DNA of 64,000 bases from Microbacterium sp. C7(2022) (lineage in GTDB: Bacteria; Actinomycetota; Actinomycetes; Actinomycetales; Microbacteriaceae), in contig NZ_JAPEHV010000001.1 of the NCBI RefSeq assembly GCF_028823665.1, positions 397,406 to 461,405 of the forward strand, given 5' to 3'. Numbering within the stretch: the stretch's first letter is position 1; the number at the start of each line of letters is the position of its first letter. The notes beneath the pieces were generated by a model that was not told where the DNA came from, did no database searches, and was given only the letters and a program-made list of their open reading frames with translations. Position numbers and translations under genes: made by a program. This document shows, in pieces, positions 8,861-18,047 of the stretch.

Positions 8861-9897
8861 TGTCGAACGCACTAGGCAACATCGCGATCTGGGGTTCATA
8901 CGGGCACGGGAACTTCGGCGACGACTTGATGGCAGACATTTTCGCGCGGCATCTTAGGCGTCGGGGTCGAGTCCCGGTGGTGATCTCCAGTAACTCAGGC
9001 CTGGGGGACGAGATCGACGCAGAAGCATTGCCGTCGCTAGCGACGTGGACTCGCGGCCCTATAGTCATCGGCGGCGGTGCGATGCTCTCGACGACATCGG
9101 TCGTCAGAACACTCGCTAGCCCGGCATCGCGGGTCGTAGAAAAAGAGTTTCGGGATCTGAATAGGTGTCTCAAGAGCGGTAGATCAGCGGTCGTGCCCAT
9201 CTCCATAGGGAGCGATGGAGTTGAGCGGCCTCGGATTTGGGGAAGTCGTCGAGCCTTCTTTGCTGGCCCGTTGCCGGCGTACGGGACGGTCCGCCTGCGG
9301 TCTGATGTCGAACTCATGCAACGAGTATTCGGGAAGAGATACCGCCATTACCCTGACGTGTTGTTCGCCACTCGGCGCTTCTACGACATAGGTGCCGTCC
9401 GGGAGGACGGATTTGTGGTCGGAGTCAGCTTGAACGCAAGGCACGCTCTTCCCGTCGTGGAGGCCATACAAGCGCGGTTTGGGAAGGAAGTCAAAGTCGT
9501 CCCGCTAATCACCCACAGCTCGCATTTCGAGTCGCCTTACGAGTGGGGTGTTGGCACGCAAGCAGCTGTCCGCTATGAGGGTCTCCAGGCGTTTATCCGC
9601 ACGCTCAGCTCTATGTCGGTAGTCGTCACCGACAAGCTTCACGTCGGCCTCGTTGCCGCCGTTTGCGGTGTTCCGTTTGTTTCATTCGGAGGGCGGGGAA
9701 AAACCGTTTCGCAGCATCGGGAGCTTGGAATAGAAGGTGCGCTGGCCCCCAGTCCAGACGCCGTGGTTCAGATTCTTTCGTCAATCCTGGATGGGAACTC
9801 GCGACCGACAATGGCGGATGTTGTCGATCGCGAGGAGTTGGATGAGCGGGCGCTCGGCCATCTTGATGCTCTGGATGAATGGCTGAGCGAGCGCTAG
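8860..9897 (+). CDS. Polysaccharide pyruvyl transferase family protein (first)
   Basis: 345 residues. The N-terminus WGSYGHGNFGDDLMADIFARHL is typical of the CsaB/WcaK pyruvyltransferase family, which adds pyruvate ketals from phosphoenolpyruvate to sugars. The C-terminal half contains TDKLHVGLVAAVCGVPFVSFG, the conserved loop around the DxxH-G-L signature. Probably a cytoplasmic enzyme acting on the lipid-linked repeat unit. A second member of the family lies at 11166, suggesting two modified sugars, or that one copy has another transferase activity. Confidence 0.8.
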   Translation: MSNALGNIAIWGSYGHGNFGDDLMADIFARHLRRRGRVPVVISSNSGLGDEIDAEALPSLATWTRGPIVIGGGAMLSTTSVVRTLASPASRVVEKEFRDLNRCLKSGRSAVVPISIGSDGVERPRIWGSRRAFFAGPLPAYGTVRLRSDVELMQRVFGKRYRHYPDVLFATRRFYDIGAVREDGFVVGVSLNARHALPVVEAIQARFGKEVKVVPLITHSSHFESPYEWGVGTQAAVRYEGLQAFIRTLSSMSVVVTDKLHVGLVAAVCGVPFVSFGGRGKTVSQHRELGIEGALAPSPDAVVQILSSILDGNSRPTMADVVDREELDERALGHLDALDEWLSER

Positions 9898-9964
9898 TGG
9901 GCCTCAAGGATTCGCGACGCGGTCGCGCTAGTACCTCAGTAGCGCCAGATCTTCCCGAACGCAT

Positions 9965-11176
9965 ATGAAAACGTCTGTCCAGTTTGCTTGGGTTGCAGGC
10001 GGCCGAATCGTCGCGGCACTCCTTCAGGCGCTAATGGTTGTGCTGTTGGCCCGAGCTATCTCACCAGCCGACTTCGGACTGTTCTCCGCGGTACAGGGAG
10101 GGCTCCTTGTCGCACTCGCCCTTTCGGGGCTGGGCCTCGGGACGTTTGTCGTCCGCGCGCGCGCACGCGGAGATTCAGAAGGTGCCGTTGTCAAGGCACT
10201 TCAACTGAACGGTAGGACCTCAGTTGCGTATGCTGGCGTGCTGGTTGTAGCTGCGGTCGTAGCCGGGGTTGCCGACCATCGATTCTGGTGGCTAGTGCCG
10301 CTCGCGATTGCGTCTGCCGCTGAGCGGAGTGCCGATGTCTGGCTCGGCGTGGCGATTGCGGATGGTGACGCGATTGTCAACAGCATAAATCTGATGTCCC
10401 GACGTTTGCTCGCTCTCTTGATCTTCGTGCCGATGGGGCAAACAGGGCTCCCCCCCGTTCTCGTCTACTCGATTGCCGTCGCGGTCGCTGCGCTTTGTTC
10501 GTGGTGGGCCTCCCGTCGCTGGGTCGGCACCAGGCTGACAGCAAGCTCCAGTACCGCTACTTATCGGGCGATTCTCTTAGACTCGCAGGCCTATTGGCAC
10601 AACTCGATCGCGGTTCAGCTTCGCAACCTCGACACGGTAATCGCCGCTCTCGTTATGCCCCTTTCTCAAGCGGGGTTCTATGGCATTGCTGCGAGATTGA
10701 CGTCCCCCCTCAGAATCCTCCCGACATCGCTCGCGACGGTACTATTGCCTGCCGCTGCGCGCGCAGGAGCGAGCTCACGCCGACAGCTCAATGTCATGAT
10801 TCTCGCGAGCACAGCCGTGCTGGTCCTCCTCTACTGCGCAGTCGCTGCCCTTGCCGCGCCGACTGTGGATCTGTTGCTCGGTCCCGACTACATCGGCGCT
10901 ATCCCTGTGATTCAGATCACATCACTATCACTGATTTTCGCGGGTGCTGCGTCGCTCCTGACCGCGGTACTTCAGGGGTGGGGAATGGGAAAGTACGTTA
11001 GCCGGGTCGCACTCGGTATGACGGTGACGTGCCTTTGCGGAGTGATCGTAGGAGGGGTCGCTGGCGGAGCTACGGGAGCGGCGCTGGGCCTCGGGCTCGG
11101 ATACGTTGTCCAATCCGTACTGCTTGCTACCCGGTACGTTCACTACATATCTCGGGGGACTGACGATGTGGGTTGA
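9965..11176 (+). CDS. Polysaccharide flippase (Wzx-like, MOP superfamily)
   Basis: 403 residues with about twelve hydrophobic segments. It starts VAGGRIVAALLQALMVVLLA and continues SPADFGLFSAVQGGLLVALAL, the usual opening of polysaccharide exporters of the RfbX/Wzx type. It would flip the undecaprenyl-diphosphate-linked repeat unit across the membrane. Its 3' end overlaps the next gene by 11 bases. Sequence GC is lower than in the surrounding housekeeping genes. Confidence 0.85.
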   Translation: MKTSVQFAWVAGGRIVAALLQALMVVLLARAISPADFGLFSAVQGGLLVALALSGLGLGTFVVRARARGDSEGAVVKALQLNGRTSVAYAGVLVVAAVVAGVADHRFWWLVPLAIASAAERSADVWLGVAIADGDAIVNSINLMSRRLLALLIFVPMGQTGLPPVLVYSIAVAVAALCSWWASRRWVGTRLTASSSTATYRAILLDSQAYWHNSIAVQLRNLDTVIAALVMPLSQAGFYGIAARLTSPLRILPTSLATVLLPAAARAGASSRRQLNVMILASTAVLVLLYCAVAALAAPTVDLLLGPDYIGAIPVIQITSLSLIFAGAASLLTAVLQGWGMGKYVSRVALGMTVTCLCGVIVGGVAGGATGAALGLGLGYVVQSVLLATRYVHYISRGTDDVG

Positions 11177-12269
11177 TGATGGTCGTAGGGCGGACACAAT
11201 GAGGTTGCAGGGCGTCCCAGCATTTGTGAGTATTGCTGCCCAACATGACAATCTAGGGGACATTGAAATACGTCGAGAATTGCTCCATTGGCTCATGATT
11301 GAGGGGGTATCGCTGAGGGTGTATGTCGGCGACATGCCAGATTCATACATCAATGCCTTCGGTTCTCTTCGCGACGTGATGCTGTTGAAGAGCGGTTTAC
11401 AGTTCCAACTCGAGTTGATCCGCCAGGCGAGTCGGGTGCCCGTGCTGCTGGCGTTCGCCCCGGGTCCTCAGATAGTGCAGAGGGGACTGCGTAGCAATGC
11501 AAAGCTGGTCCTAAATACGGTGAATGCGCGCTATGTCCAGCGCAAGGGTGGGGCCGTGGTTTCCGCAGGCCGGTCCTTCCGTCATGTCGACCCCAGCCGC
11601 ACGTCCCTACATCTGATCCGAAGGTTTGTGAAGAGCTTCAACTTCTTGTCGGTACGAGATCGTGCATCTTTGCTGGTTGTGGGATCTCGGGTGCGCGTGG
11701 GTCCTGACCTGGCGTTCGCGGGCCTGCCCGAGACGGTGGATCCGTCTCGGGTGTTTCGACGGATCGCTTTCAGCTTCAGGTATGACTTTAGCCCGGACCC
11801 CTCGCAGTTCGCGAGCGCGGCCCGCCACCTACGTGAGGCTGACATCGACACCGTGCTCGTGTCGCAGGTGGGACGGGACGACGAGGTGCATCGAATGCTC
11901 TCGGAGGCGTCGGGGGTTCGACTTGTGGCCTGGGGCGATCGGGGTCACGCCGAACAAGAGCACCGAGTCCGGAGCGAGTATTCGACGTGCTCTGTTGTCG
12001 TCAGTAATCGGCTACACGCTCTTCTGTTGGGCGCACAGGCTGGCGCGACACCGGTGATCGTCAGCGACGGCAGGGATAAGCTCTCCGAGACACTCGCACC
12101 ATGGCTCTCGCTTGCCCAGGTTCCCCTCTCGCTGGACGGTGTCGAGTGGGCGGACATTGTGCAAGCGACGATTGACAAGGCCGAAATCGCGAACTCCAGG
12201 CGAGCGGCCGTTGATCTACGCGAGAGCATGGTTAGCGTTGCAGCGCAAATGGTGCGTGGAAGTGAGTAA
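11166..12269 (+). CDS. Polysaccharide pyruvyl transferase family protein (second)
   Basis: 367 residues from the ATG at 11166, which has GGGGG seven bases upstream; an open extension to 11106 would overlap the flippase further. It shows the family pattern AQHDNLGDIEIRRELLHWL near the start and VVSNRLHALLLGAQAGATPV in the C-terminal domain, with the conserved N-R-L-H. Together with the gene at 8860 it makes two family members in one operon. Substrate not predictable. Confidence 0.78.
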   Translation: MWVDDGRRADTMRLQGVPAFVSIAAQHDNLGDIEIRRELLHWLMIEGVSLRVYVGDMPDSYINAFGSLRDVMLLKSGLQFQLELIRQASRVPVLLAFAPGPQIVQRGLRSNAKLVLNTVNARYVQRKGGAVVSAGRSFRHVDPSRTSLHLIRRFVKSFNFLSVRDRASLLVVGSRVRVGPDLAFAGLPETVDPSRVFRRIAFSFRYDFSPDPSQFASAARHLREADIDTVLVSQVGRDDEVHRMLSEASGVRLVAWGDRGHAEQEHRVRSEYSTCSVVVSNRLHALLLGAQAGATPVIVSDGRDKLSETLAPWLSLAQVPLSLDGVEWADIVQATIDKAEIANSRRAAVDLRESMVSVAAQMVRGSE

Positions 12270-12282
12270 CTCAAGGAGCGCG

Positions 12283-13353
12283 ATGAGAGTCGATCGGGTG
12301 CTTTTCATCGCGCCGATGCCGCCCCCCACTCACGGCCAGTCGCTGGCAAGCGTCGCGTTGTTCGAAGCTCTAAAATTGCGGATGCATGACCTCGTAGTTG
12401 TTGACACATCTGAGGGAGGGGGAAGCGCACTAGGTAAGTTGTTGAGAAAGATGACAAGAAGTGCGCGCGCTCTGTGGTCCATACTTTGCGAGCGGCAAAG
12501 CGTGCCTGTTTACCTGTCTGTCAACAGCGGTTCGGGCGCGTGGGTCTCGCTTGGGCTGGTGCTTGCCGCGCGAATCCGTAAGCGTAATCTTGTCCTGCAC
12601 TATCATAGCTATCAGGTCGTTACCAAGCGTGCAGTCAGGTACCGATGGCTAGTACGAGGCTCCGGCCCCCGAGCCATCCACGTGGTGCTGAGCGTCGGCA
12701 TGGCAACGGCGTTGCGCGAAAGGTTTGGGGCCCGAGTGCGGTGCATGACACTGTCGAATGCTGGTTTGATCGACACCGTGACCGCAGAGCCCCGAATTAC
12801 AGCAGGCGCGCCGTCAGTCGTCCTCGGTCACCTTAGCAACCTAACGCAAGAGAAAGGAATACGCGAGGTCGTCGATCTCGCCGTAGATCTCCGACGTGCT
12901 GGGCGCGAGGTCGAACTCATCGTCGCAGGCCCGATCGTGAACCATCAGGCAGGCGAGCAAATTGCGAGAGCGCAACTAGCGCTAGGTGCCAACTTCCGCT
13001 ACCTAGGCGCCGTTTACGGCGCGGACAAGCGAGATTTTTTCGGACGACTGACCCATTTCGTCTTTCCGTCCACCTACAAGAATGAAGCGGCTCCTCTTGT
13101 CGTCTTGGAAGCTATGGGTGCCGGCATTCCAGTCGCGGCATACGATGTTGGCACGTTGCATGAGATGCTGTCACCGAGCGACTTGCTGGTTCCGGTACAT
13201 CAGGACTTCGTTTCCGCAGTGAGCGCGTGGGCGGATCAGTTGGACTGGGCCGAAGCGCACGCAGCGTCCATCGCGAAGTTTGAGGAGATGACTTCCGCCT
13301 ACAACGATGAGATTATTGGTGTGGTAAGCGCGTTGGTGGGTCCTTCTCAATGA
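12283..13353 (+). CDS. Glycosyltransferase family 4
   Basis: 356 residues. The start ATG has AAGGAG at ideal distance. It opens RVLFIAPMPPPTHGQSLAS, and the C-terminal half has LGHLSNLTQEKGIREVVDLA and FPSTYKNEAAPLVVLEAMGAG, the EAMGAG-type donor-binding motif of GT4 retaining transferases. The gap to the previous gene is 13 bases, so it is in the same operon. Probably adds one sugar of the repeat unit on the cytoplasmic side. Confidence 0.87.
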   Translation: MRVDRVLFIAPMPPPTHGQSLASVALFEALKLRMHDLVVVDTSEGGGSALGKLLRKMTRSARALWSILCERQSVPVYLSVNSGSGAWVSLGLVLAARIRKRNLVLHYHSYQVVTKRAVRYRWLVRGSGPRAIHVVLSVGMATALRERFGARVRCMTLSNAGLIDTVTAEPRITAGAPSVVLGHLSNLTQEKGIREVVDLAVDLRRAGREVELIVAGPIVNHQAGEQIARAQLALGANFRYLGAVYGADKRDFFGRLTHFVFPSTYKNEAAPLVVLEAMGAGIPVAAYDVGTLHEMLSPSDLLVPVHQDFVSAVSAWADQLDWAEAHAASIAKFEEMTSAYNDEIIGVVSALVGPSQ

Positions 13354-13371
13354 GTCGGACGAGGCGTTGCA

Positions 13372-14601
13372 ATGACTGAAGCACGCGGGGAAAGTACAGC
13401 TCGATCCGCTCCGCGCCTTGCGCCGGGCATGATGATAGGTGCGATTGGCGCGGCGTGGGTGTCGGTCTCGTTCTTCATTCCCATCTATCGCGTGTTGCCT
13501 CCCCCGCTAGCGCGGATGTGGGTCTATGTGGTTATGGGCCTCATACTTCTAGGACCCATCCTCACGATCGCTCGAAGCCCAAAGTGGTGGGGCATCTGGA
13601 TCTTCGCTGGGTACGCATCAGTCGTGGCTACGATCACATCTAGTGGAGAGGCCGGGTTAGGCGAGACGGTTTACGTGGGGCTTCAACTGGCAATTTTGCT
13701 TGGAGTAGCTCCTTTCACGCTGCGAGGCATTTACACGGCAGATCAGCGCCTCATGAGGTGGGCCGCAGGGGCGTTCGTCGTGGGACAGAGCGTTTCCGGG
13801 CTCGCGGGGATTGCGCAGGTCTTTGGTGCGAGTCCGCTTGGTGAGGCAGCGGCAAACGGGCGATCGCCTGGGCTGGCAGGGCATCCGAATGTGCTCGGGG
13901 TGATGGCCGTGATCGCAATCCTTGTGTGTGTCGCCAGCATTATTCGTGGCTACGCAAACCGAGCATTCTGCTTCGCACTTCTCGCGGTCAATGTCGCTGG
14001 TCTGTTGGCGACGGGGAGTCTGAGCTCAATGTCTGCGGGCGCGTTTGGTGTGCTTGTTCTTTTGTACGCGGCTGGCTACCGGGTGCTGAGGATCGCGTTC
14101 GTCGCAGCGATCGTCGTCGGCTTTGCGATTTGGTTCCTGGGAATCCCAGAGGTCGCTCTCGCATTGCGAAATCCGCTCGATCGTTTCTATCAGGTAACAG
14201 GCCAAACAGAAGCAATCAGTACGCTGGACATACGTGCACAGACTTATGATGCAGCGATCGCTGGCATCGCTCGGGATCCGCTCTTAGGAAAGGGCCTTAG
14301 CGCAGAGAGTGCAGCGTCCATTAGTTCGGGAACGGTGGTGCACAATGTGCTCCTCCGCGCTTGGTACCAGGGCGGATTGGTGTTCGGCTTAGCCATCGGG
14401 CTGATTATCGCCGCGGCACTGCTGGTGACCGTGCAAGCGATCGTTCGACGTCAGAACGGATTGGCTGCATCAGTGATGATTGCGATGCTCAGTTTCGGAA
14501 TGACGTCTGCGTTCTTTGAGCAGGCGTACTACTGGTTGCCGGTCCTAGCTGCCTGGGCGTCGCTCCCGCGAAGAACCAGAGATCGGGCTGGGTCTACCTA
14601 G
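13372..14601 (+). CDS. O-antigen ligase/polymerase family membrane protein (Wzy-like)
   Basis: 409 residues, highly hydrophobic, with ten or more predicted membrane segments. The periplasmic-loop signature GRSPGLAGHPNVLGVMAV (G-x-x-x-H-x-N) is the Wzy_C/O-antigen-ligase hallmark; a second conserved patch is GKGLSAESAASISSGTVVHNVLL. Likely polymerises repeat units outside the membrane. Last gene of the plus-strand operon; three bases after its stop the insertion-sequence pile-up begins, so an original downstream part of the operon may have been displaced. Confidence 0.82.
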   Translation: MTEARGESTARSAPRLAPGMMIGAIGAAWVSVSFFIPIYRVLPPPLARMWVYVVMGLILLGPILTIARSPKWWGIWIFAGYASVVATITSSGEAGLGETVYVGLQLAILLGVAPFTLRGIYTADQRLMRWAAGAFVVGQSVSGLAGIAQVFGASPLGEAAANGRSPGLAGHPNVLGVMAVIAILVCVASIIRGYANRAFCFALLAVNVAGLLATGSLSSMSAGAFGVLVLLYAAGYRVLRIAFVAAIVVGFAIWFLGIPEVALALRNPLDRFYQVTGQTEAISTLDIRAQTYDAAIAGIARDPLLGKGLSAESAASISSGTVVHNVLLRAWYQGGLVFGLAIGLIIAAALLVTVQAIVRRQNGLAASVMIAMLSFGMTSAFFEQAYYWLPVLAAWASLPRRTRDRAGST

Positions 14602-14603
14602 AG

Positions 14604-14827
14604 TTGAGTCGGAACGCGAGCCCTCACTGCGGCTACCGCCCGTTCGAAGCACACCGACTCGCCAGTCGGCGGCGGAGGCGTGAGCACGCGCATCGTATCG
14701 ATGGGAACGATCGCCTCCGGGAGGTCGTGTACCCGTTGCTACAGCAACGGTGGAGTCCGCATCAGATCAGTCGGTCCCTGCACGGTTCCGCGACGAGCCC
14801 GTGATGCGGCTCAGTCACGAGAGTATC
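14604..14827 (+). pseudogene. IS30-family transposase remnant
   Basis: A 66-codon fragment containing RRRRREHAHRIDGNDRLREV and RWSPHQISRSLHG, matching the region after the DNA-binding part of IS30-family transposases. A frameshift near 14800 moves the continuation (VMRLSHESI) to another frame. It is cut at 14828 where the end of an IS3-family element begins. Neither the N-terminus nor the catalytic DDE part is present, so it is inactive. It appears to be the oldest layer of the pile-up. Confidence 0.7.
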
Positions 14828-14993
14828 TGAACCGTCCCCGGTTCTCTGCCGCTCCTATGCGGGTGCCAGCACCGGGTGGGCTGGTGTTTCGAGGTAAGCG
14901 TAGTACGTGGCCTCGTGCCCGTCGGGCGGGATGTCGCCGAGGGCGGAGAACAGGAGGCGCGCGTTGCACCAGTCGACCCAGCCTGCGGTGATC
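14828..14993 (-). pseudogene. IS3-family element B, 3' end of orfB
   Basis: The minus strand encodes GWVDWCNARLLFSALGDIPP and ATYYAYL, the C-terminus of IS3-group transposases. TGAACCGTCCCCGG at 14828 resembles the terminal inverted repeat of this group and marks the element end. It is cut at 14993 by IS3-family element A. Its N-terminal portion is on the other side of that insertion (18853-19420). The middle of orfB, including at least one catalytic acidic residue, is missing, so a deletion accompanied or followed the insertion. Confidence 0.75.
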
Positions 14994-15062
14994 GGGACTG
15001 CTGCACGAGTAGGTGACATCTGATCTGGCTTGCCCGTGGGGTGGGCCTGGAAGGATGTTGCT

Positions 15063-15371
15063 GTGCCCAAGCCGTACCCGAGCGAGTTCCGTGACGACGT
15101 GGTGCGCGTCGCGCAGAACCGCGAGCCCGGAGTGACGATCGAGCAGATTGCGAAAGACTTCGGTGTTCACCCGATGACGTTGCAGAAGTGGCTCCAGCGC
15201 GCCAAAGTCGAGACCGGAGCCGCTCCCGGGACGACCCGGTCCGAGGCCGCCGAGCTGCGCGAAGCGCGCAAACGGATCCGGTTGCTCGAGCAGGAGGACG
15301 AGGTCCTGCGGCGTGCGGCAGCGTATCTGTCGCAGGCGAACCTGCCGGGAAGAGGTTCTACCCGCTCGTGA
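15063..15371 (+). CDS. IS3-family transposase OrfA (element A)
   Basis: 102 residues from a GTG. The N-terminal helix-turn-helix (TIEQIAKDFGVHPMTLQKWL) binds the element ends; a leucine-zipper-like helix follows (EAAELREARKRIRLLEQEDE). In the family, OrfA and OrfB are joined by -1 ribosomal frameshifting; the overlap here is at about 15345-15371, near GGGAAG. It is intact, but the interrupted orfB should prevent making a full transposase. Confidence 0.85.
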   Translation: MPKPYPSEFRDDVVRVAQNREPGVTIEQIAKDFGVHPMTLQKWLQRAKVETGAAPGTTRSEAAELREARKRIRLLEQEDEVLRRAAAYLSQANLPGRGSTRS

Positions 15372-15484
15372 CGGAGCTCGCCGACGCGGGGATCCCTGTG
15401 ACGGTGACGTGTCGGGTGCTCAAGCTCTCCCGCCAGCCCTACTACCGGTGGCTGGCGAACCCCATCACCGAGAGTGAGGTGGTG
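15345..15484 (+). pseudogene. IS3-family transposase OrfB, 5' fragment (element A)
   Basis: In the -1 frame relative to orfA the sequence reads GKRFYPLVTELADAGIPVTV and SRQPYYRWLANP, the usual start of an IS3 OrfB. It stops at the IS21 insertion at 15485. Joining it to 18048 restores an uninterrupted reading frame, TESEVV followed by EAYRANALFDAH, so only the insertion inactivates it. Confidence 0.85.
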
Positions 15485-15609
15485 TGAGTATTTGGAGTCG
15501 TGAGCGCCACTGATTATTGCGGTTGAGCGCCACTCGATATTCACTCTCAGGGCCACTGGTATTGCCGGTGAGCGCCACCCCGGTCGGCGCGACGCTCACC
15601 GGCCCGGGT

Positions 15610-16359
15610 TCAGCCGGCCGCGGCGGCGGTGTGCTCCCGCATGTTGACGTCGCCGGTCTCGATCCAGAGGGTGTTGTGGACGATGCGGTCCATGATCGCG
15701 TCGGCGTGGACCCCTCCGCCGAGGCGCTGGTGCCAGTCCTTCTTCGCGTACTGGGTGCAGAACACCGTCGAGGTGGCGTCGTAACGGCGTTCGAGGAGCT
15801 CGAGCAGTATGGACCGGACGTCGTCGGTGGGCGGGTCGAGCAGCCATTCGTCGATCACGAGGAGCGTGAACGTGGAGTACTTCCGCAACCACTTCTCCCG
15901 ACCGGCGGGCTTGTCTTTCGCCGCGGTCCAGGTCTCTTCGAGGTCGGGCATGCGGATGTAGTGCGCCCGGTAGCGGTGCTGACACGCCTGCTTCGCCAGC
16001 GCCGACCCGAGGTAGCTCTTCCCGGACCCGGTGAAGCCTTGGAACACGACGTTCATGTGCTTCTGGATGAACTGGCAGGTCCCTAGCTGCGCGATCACGC
16101 CTCTGTCGAGCCCGCGTTGTTCGAGCATGTCGACGCGGCGGAGGTCCACGTTCGGGTAGCGGAGCCCGGCGCGACGGATGAGGCCTTCGACTTTGGAGTG
16201 GGTGAACGCGGCGTGGGCGTCGTCGACTGCGAGCTTGATCCGCTCCTCGAACACCAGCCCGATCGTGAGGCCCTCGTCTTGGATGTCGAGCGCGTCGACG
16301 AGGGCGGGGACGCCCATCTCTCGCAGCTTCCGCTTCGTCTCGCAGTCGAGCCGGCTCAT
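15610..16359 (-). CDS. istB: IS21-family helper ATPase IstB
   Basis: 249 residues from the ATG at 16359, whose ATGA overlaps the istA stop. Walker A is GFTGSGKSY and Walker B is TLLVIDEWLL, as in the DnaA/DnaC-like AAA+ ATPases that assist IS21 transposition. It should form filaments on target DNA and recruit IstA. An open frame continues far upstream in the same phase but lies inside istA and is not real. Confidence 0.95.
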   Translation of the reverse strand: MSRLDCETKRKLREMGVPALVDALDIQDEGLTIGLVFEERIKLAVDDAHAAFTHSKVEGLIRRAGLRYPNVDLRRVDMLEQRGLDRGVIAQLGTCQFIQKHMNVVFQGFTGSGKSYLGSALAKQACQHRYRAHYIRMPDLEETWTAAKDKPAGREKWLRKYSTFTLLVIDEWLLDPPTDDVRSILLELLERRYDATSTVFCTQYAKKDWHQRLGGGVHADAIMDRIVHNTLWIETGDVNMREHTAAAAG

Positions 16360-17915
16360 CGGGTGCCTCCTGCGTAGTAGTCGGCGCCGCGGACGTAGCC
16401 GGCGGGTTCCTCGTCGGCGGGTTCGAACCATGGGCCTGTGCCGCGTTGGTCCTGATTCGAGTCGAGGATCGGCCGCAGGTGCGCATACCTGGGTGATCGG
16501 ACTCGGGAATCGAGTGCGATGCCGGCGGCGGCTTCGACCCGGGTGGCGGAGTAGCGGCGGGTCAACCTGAGCACTGCCAGCGCGGCGCCGAGCCCCTGCT
16601 CGTCGACGGGGACGGACTCGAAGATCCGGTTCACGATCGTGGTGGTGTTCTCCCCGATCCGAGCGGCCCACTCCCGTGCCCGTTGCGGGTCCATCTGCTG
16701 GTAGCGGGGCCCGTCGGGCAGATCCGAGTCGTGCGTCCGGTACTCGTTGACCACCCCGGCTGGGGCGAGGAGATGGCTGGTGAGCCGCTGATCCCCGGCG
16801 AACACCTCGAGGGTGGTGTCGGTGATGCGCAGGTCGACGGACCGACCGATGTTCTCGTAAGGGACCGAGTAGAAGTTCCTCTCGAACACCACATGTCCGT
16901 TCTTCTGGACCTTGCGGCCGTAGAGCCACTGCGAGATCTCGAACGGAACCTGCGGGAGCGGCCGCAGCAGCGGCTTCTCCTCACCCTCGAACACCGAAAG
17001 CCTCGACCCGGCGCGTTTCTGAAACGGCTTCGCGTTGTAAGCGGCGACACGTTCGTAGACCGCGGCCCGCAACTCCGGCAGCGTCGCGAAGGTGCGGTCG
17101 CGGAGAGCCGCGATCACCACCGTCGCAACGTTCCCGACCGTGTCCTCGACACTCGGCTTGTCCTTCGGCTTCTTCACCCGTCCCGGCAGCACCGCCGCCG
17201 AATAGTGCGCCGCGAGCTCCCGATACGCGTCGTTCAGCACCACCTCGCCCTCGGCAGGGTGCTTGATCACACCCGCCTTCAGGTTGTCCGGAACGATCCG
17301 CGGGACGGACCCGCCGAACCAGTCGAACATCGCCGTGTTCGCGCGCAGCCAGGTGTCCTGCTTCATATCCAGCGTCGGCTCGACGAACGAGTAGCGGGAG
17401 AACGGCAGCGTCGCGACGAACAAGTAGACCCTCGTCGCCTGCCTGGTGACCGGGTCGATCAGCTGCATAGTCTTGCCCGACCAGTCGACCTCGACCGTCT
17501 GCCCGGCCTTGTGACCGACCCGCGATGCCGCCCCGATCACCAGCACGTGACGCTGGTAGGTCTTGCAGAACCGGTCGTAGCCCATCGCCGTCTCGCCCTT
17601 GGCCCGGCAGGCATCGACGTACTCGCCATGCAGCAGCTTCAACGTCACCCCGACCCTCGCGAGCTCCCGATGCACCTTGTCCCAGTCCGGCTGCGCGTGA
17701 ACACTCTCGTGCTCACCACGCCCGGGGAACAGCCGCGCATACACGTCCGCCTCGTCGAGCTCCGCGACGTCGTCCCAGCCGACGCCCTCCCGGTCAGCGG
17801 CGTCGAGCACCGCCGACACCGAGTGCCGAGACATACCCTGCGCCGCGATCTGCCGACCCGTGAGCCCCTCCGCGCGAAGCCTCAACACCAGCTTCGCCTT
17901 GATCCTGCGTACCAT
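16356..17915 (-). CDS. istA: IS21-family transposase IstA
   Basis: About 519 residues from the ATG at 17915, which has AAGGAG eight bases upstream. The N-terminus has a helix-turn-helix (LTGRQIAAQGMSRHSVSAVL). The DDE-type catalytic core is recognisable from QTVEVDWSGKTMQLID and PRIVPDNLKAG, the first two acidic residues. The C-terminal Mu-transposase-like domain follows. No internal stop is seen. It inserted in the orientation opposite to the host IS3 element. Confidence 0.95.
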   Translation of the reverse strand: MVRRIKAKLVLRLRAEGLTGRQIAAQGMSRHSVSAVLDAADREGVGWDDVAELDEADVYARLFPGRGEHESVHAQPDWDKVHRELARVGVTLKLLHGEYVDACRAKGETAMGYDRFCKTYQRHVLVIGAASRVGHKAGQTVEVDWSGKTMQLIDPVTRQATRVYLFVATLPFSRYSFVEPTLDMKQDTWLRANTAMFDWFGGSVPRIVPDNLKAGVIKHPAEGEVVLNDAYRELAAHYSAAVLPGRVKKPKDKPSVEDTVGNVATVVIAALRDRTFATLPELRAAVYERVAAYNAKPFQKRAGSRLSVFEGEEKPLLRPLPQVPFEISQWLYGRKVQKNGHVVFERNFYSVPYENIGRSVDLRITDTTLEVFAGDQRLTSHLLAPAGVVNEYRTHDSDLPDGPRYQQMDPQRAREWAARIGENTTTIVNRIFESVPVDEQGLGAALAVLRLTRRYSATRVEAAAGIALDSRVRSPRYAHLRPILDSNQDQRGTGPWFEPADEEPAGYVRGADYYAGGTR

Positions 17916-18047
17916 CCGAACTACTCCTTCTGCCGCGTGATCAGCCACGCGGCAGAAGGAGCCTAGGAAGGTGGCGCCGAACCGGAATACTCGGTGGCGC
18001 TCAACCGCAATACTGGTGGCGCTCAGAGAAGCGAATATTCAGTGGTG

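Larger units (their letters stand above)
15485..18041 (-). mobile_element. IS21-family insertion sequence (2,557 bp)
   Basis: The left end TGAGTATTTGGAGTCG and right end ...GCGAATATTCA form imperfect TG...CA inverted repeats. Sub-terminal copies of TGAGCGCCAC occur at 15501, 15524 and 15569, with complementary copies at 17994 and 18016; this is the multiple-end-repeat pattern of IS21 elements. The 6-base target GTGGTG is duplicated on both sides (15479-15484 and 18042-18047). The element carries istA and istB on the minus strand, both intact, so it may still be mobile. Confidence 0.92.
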
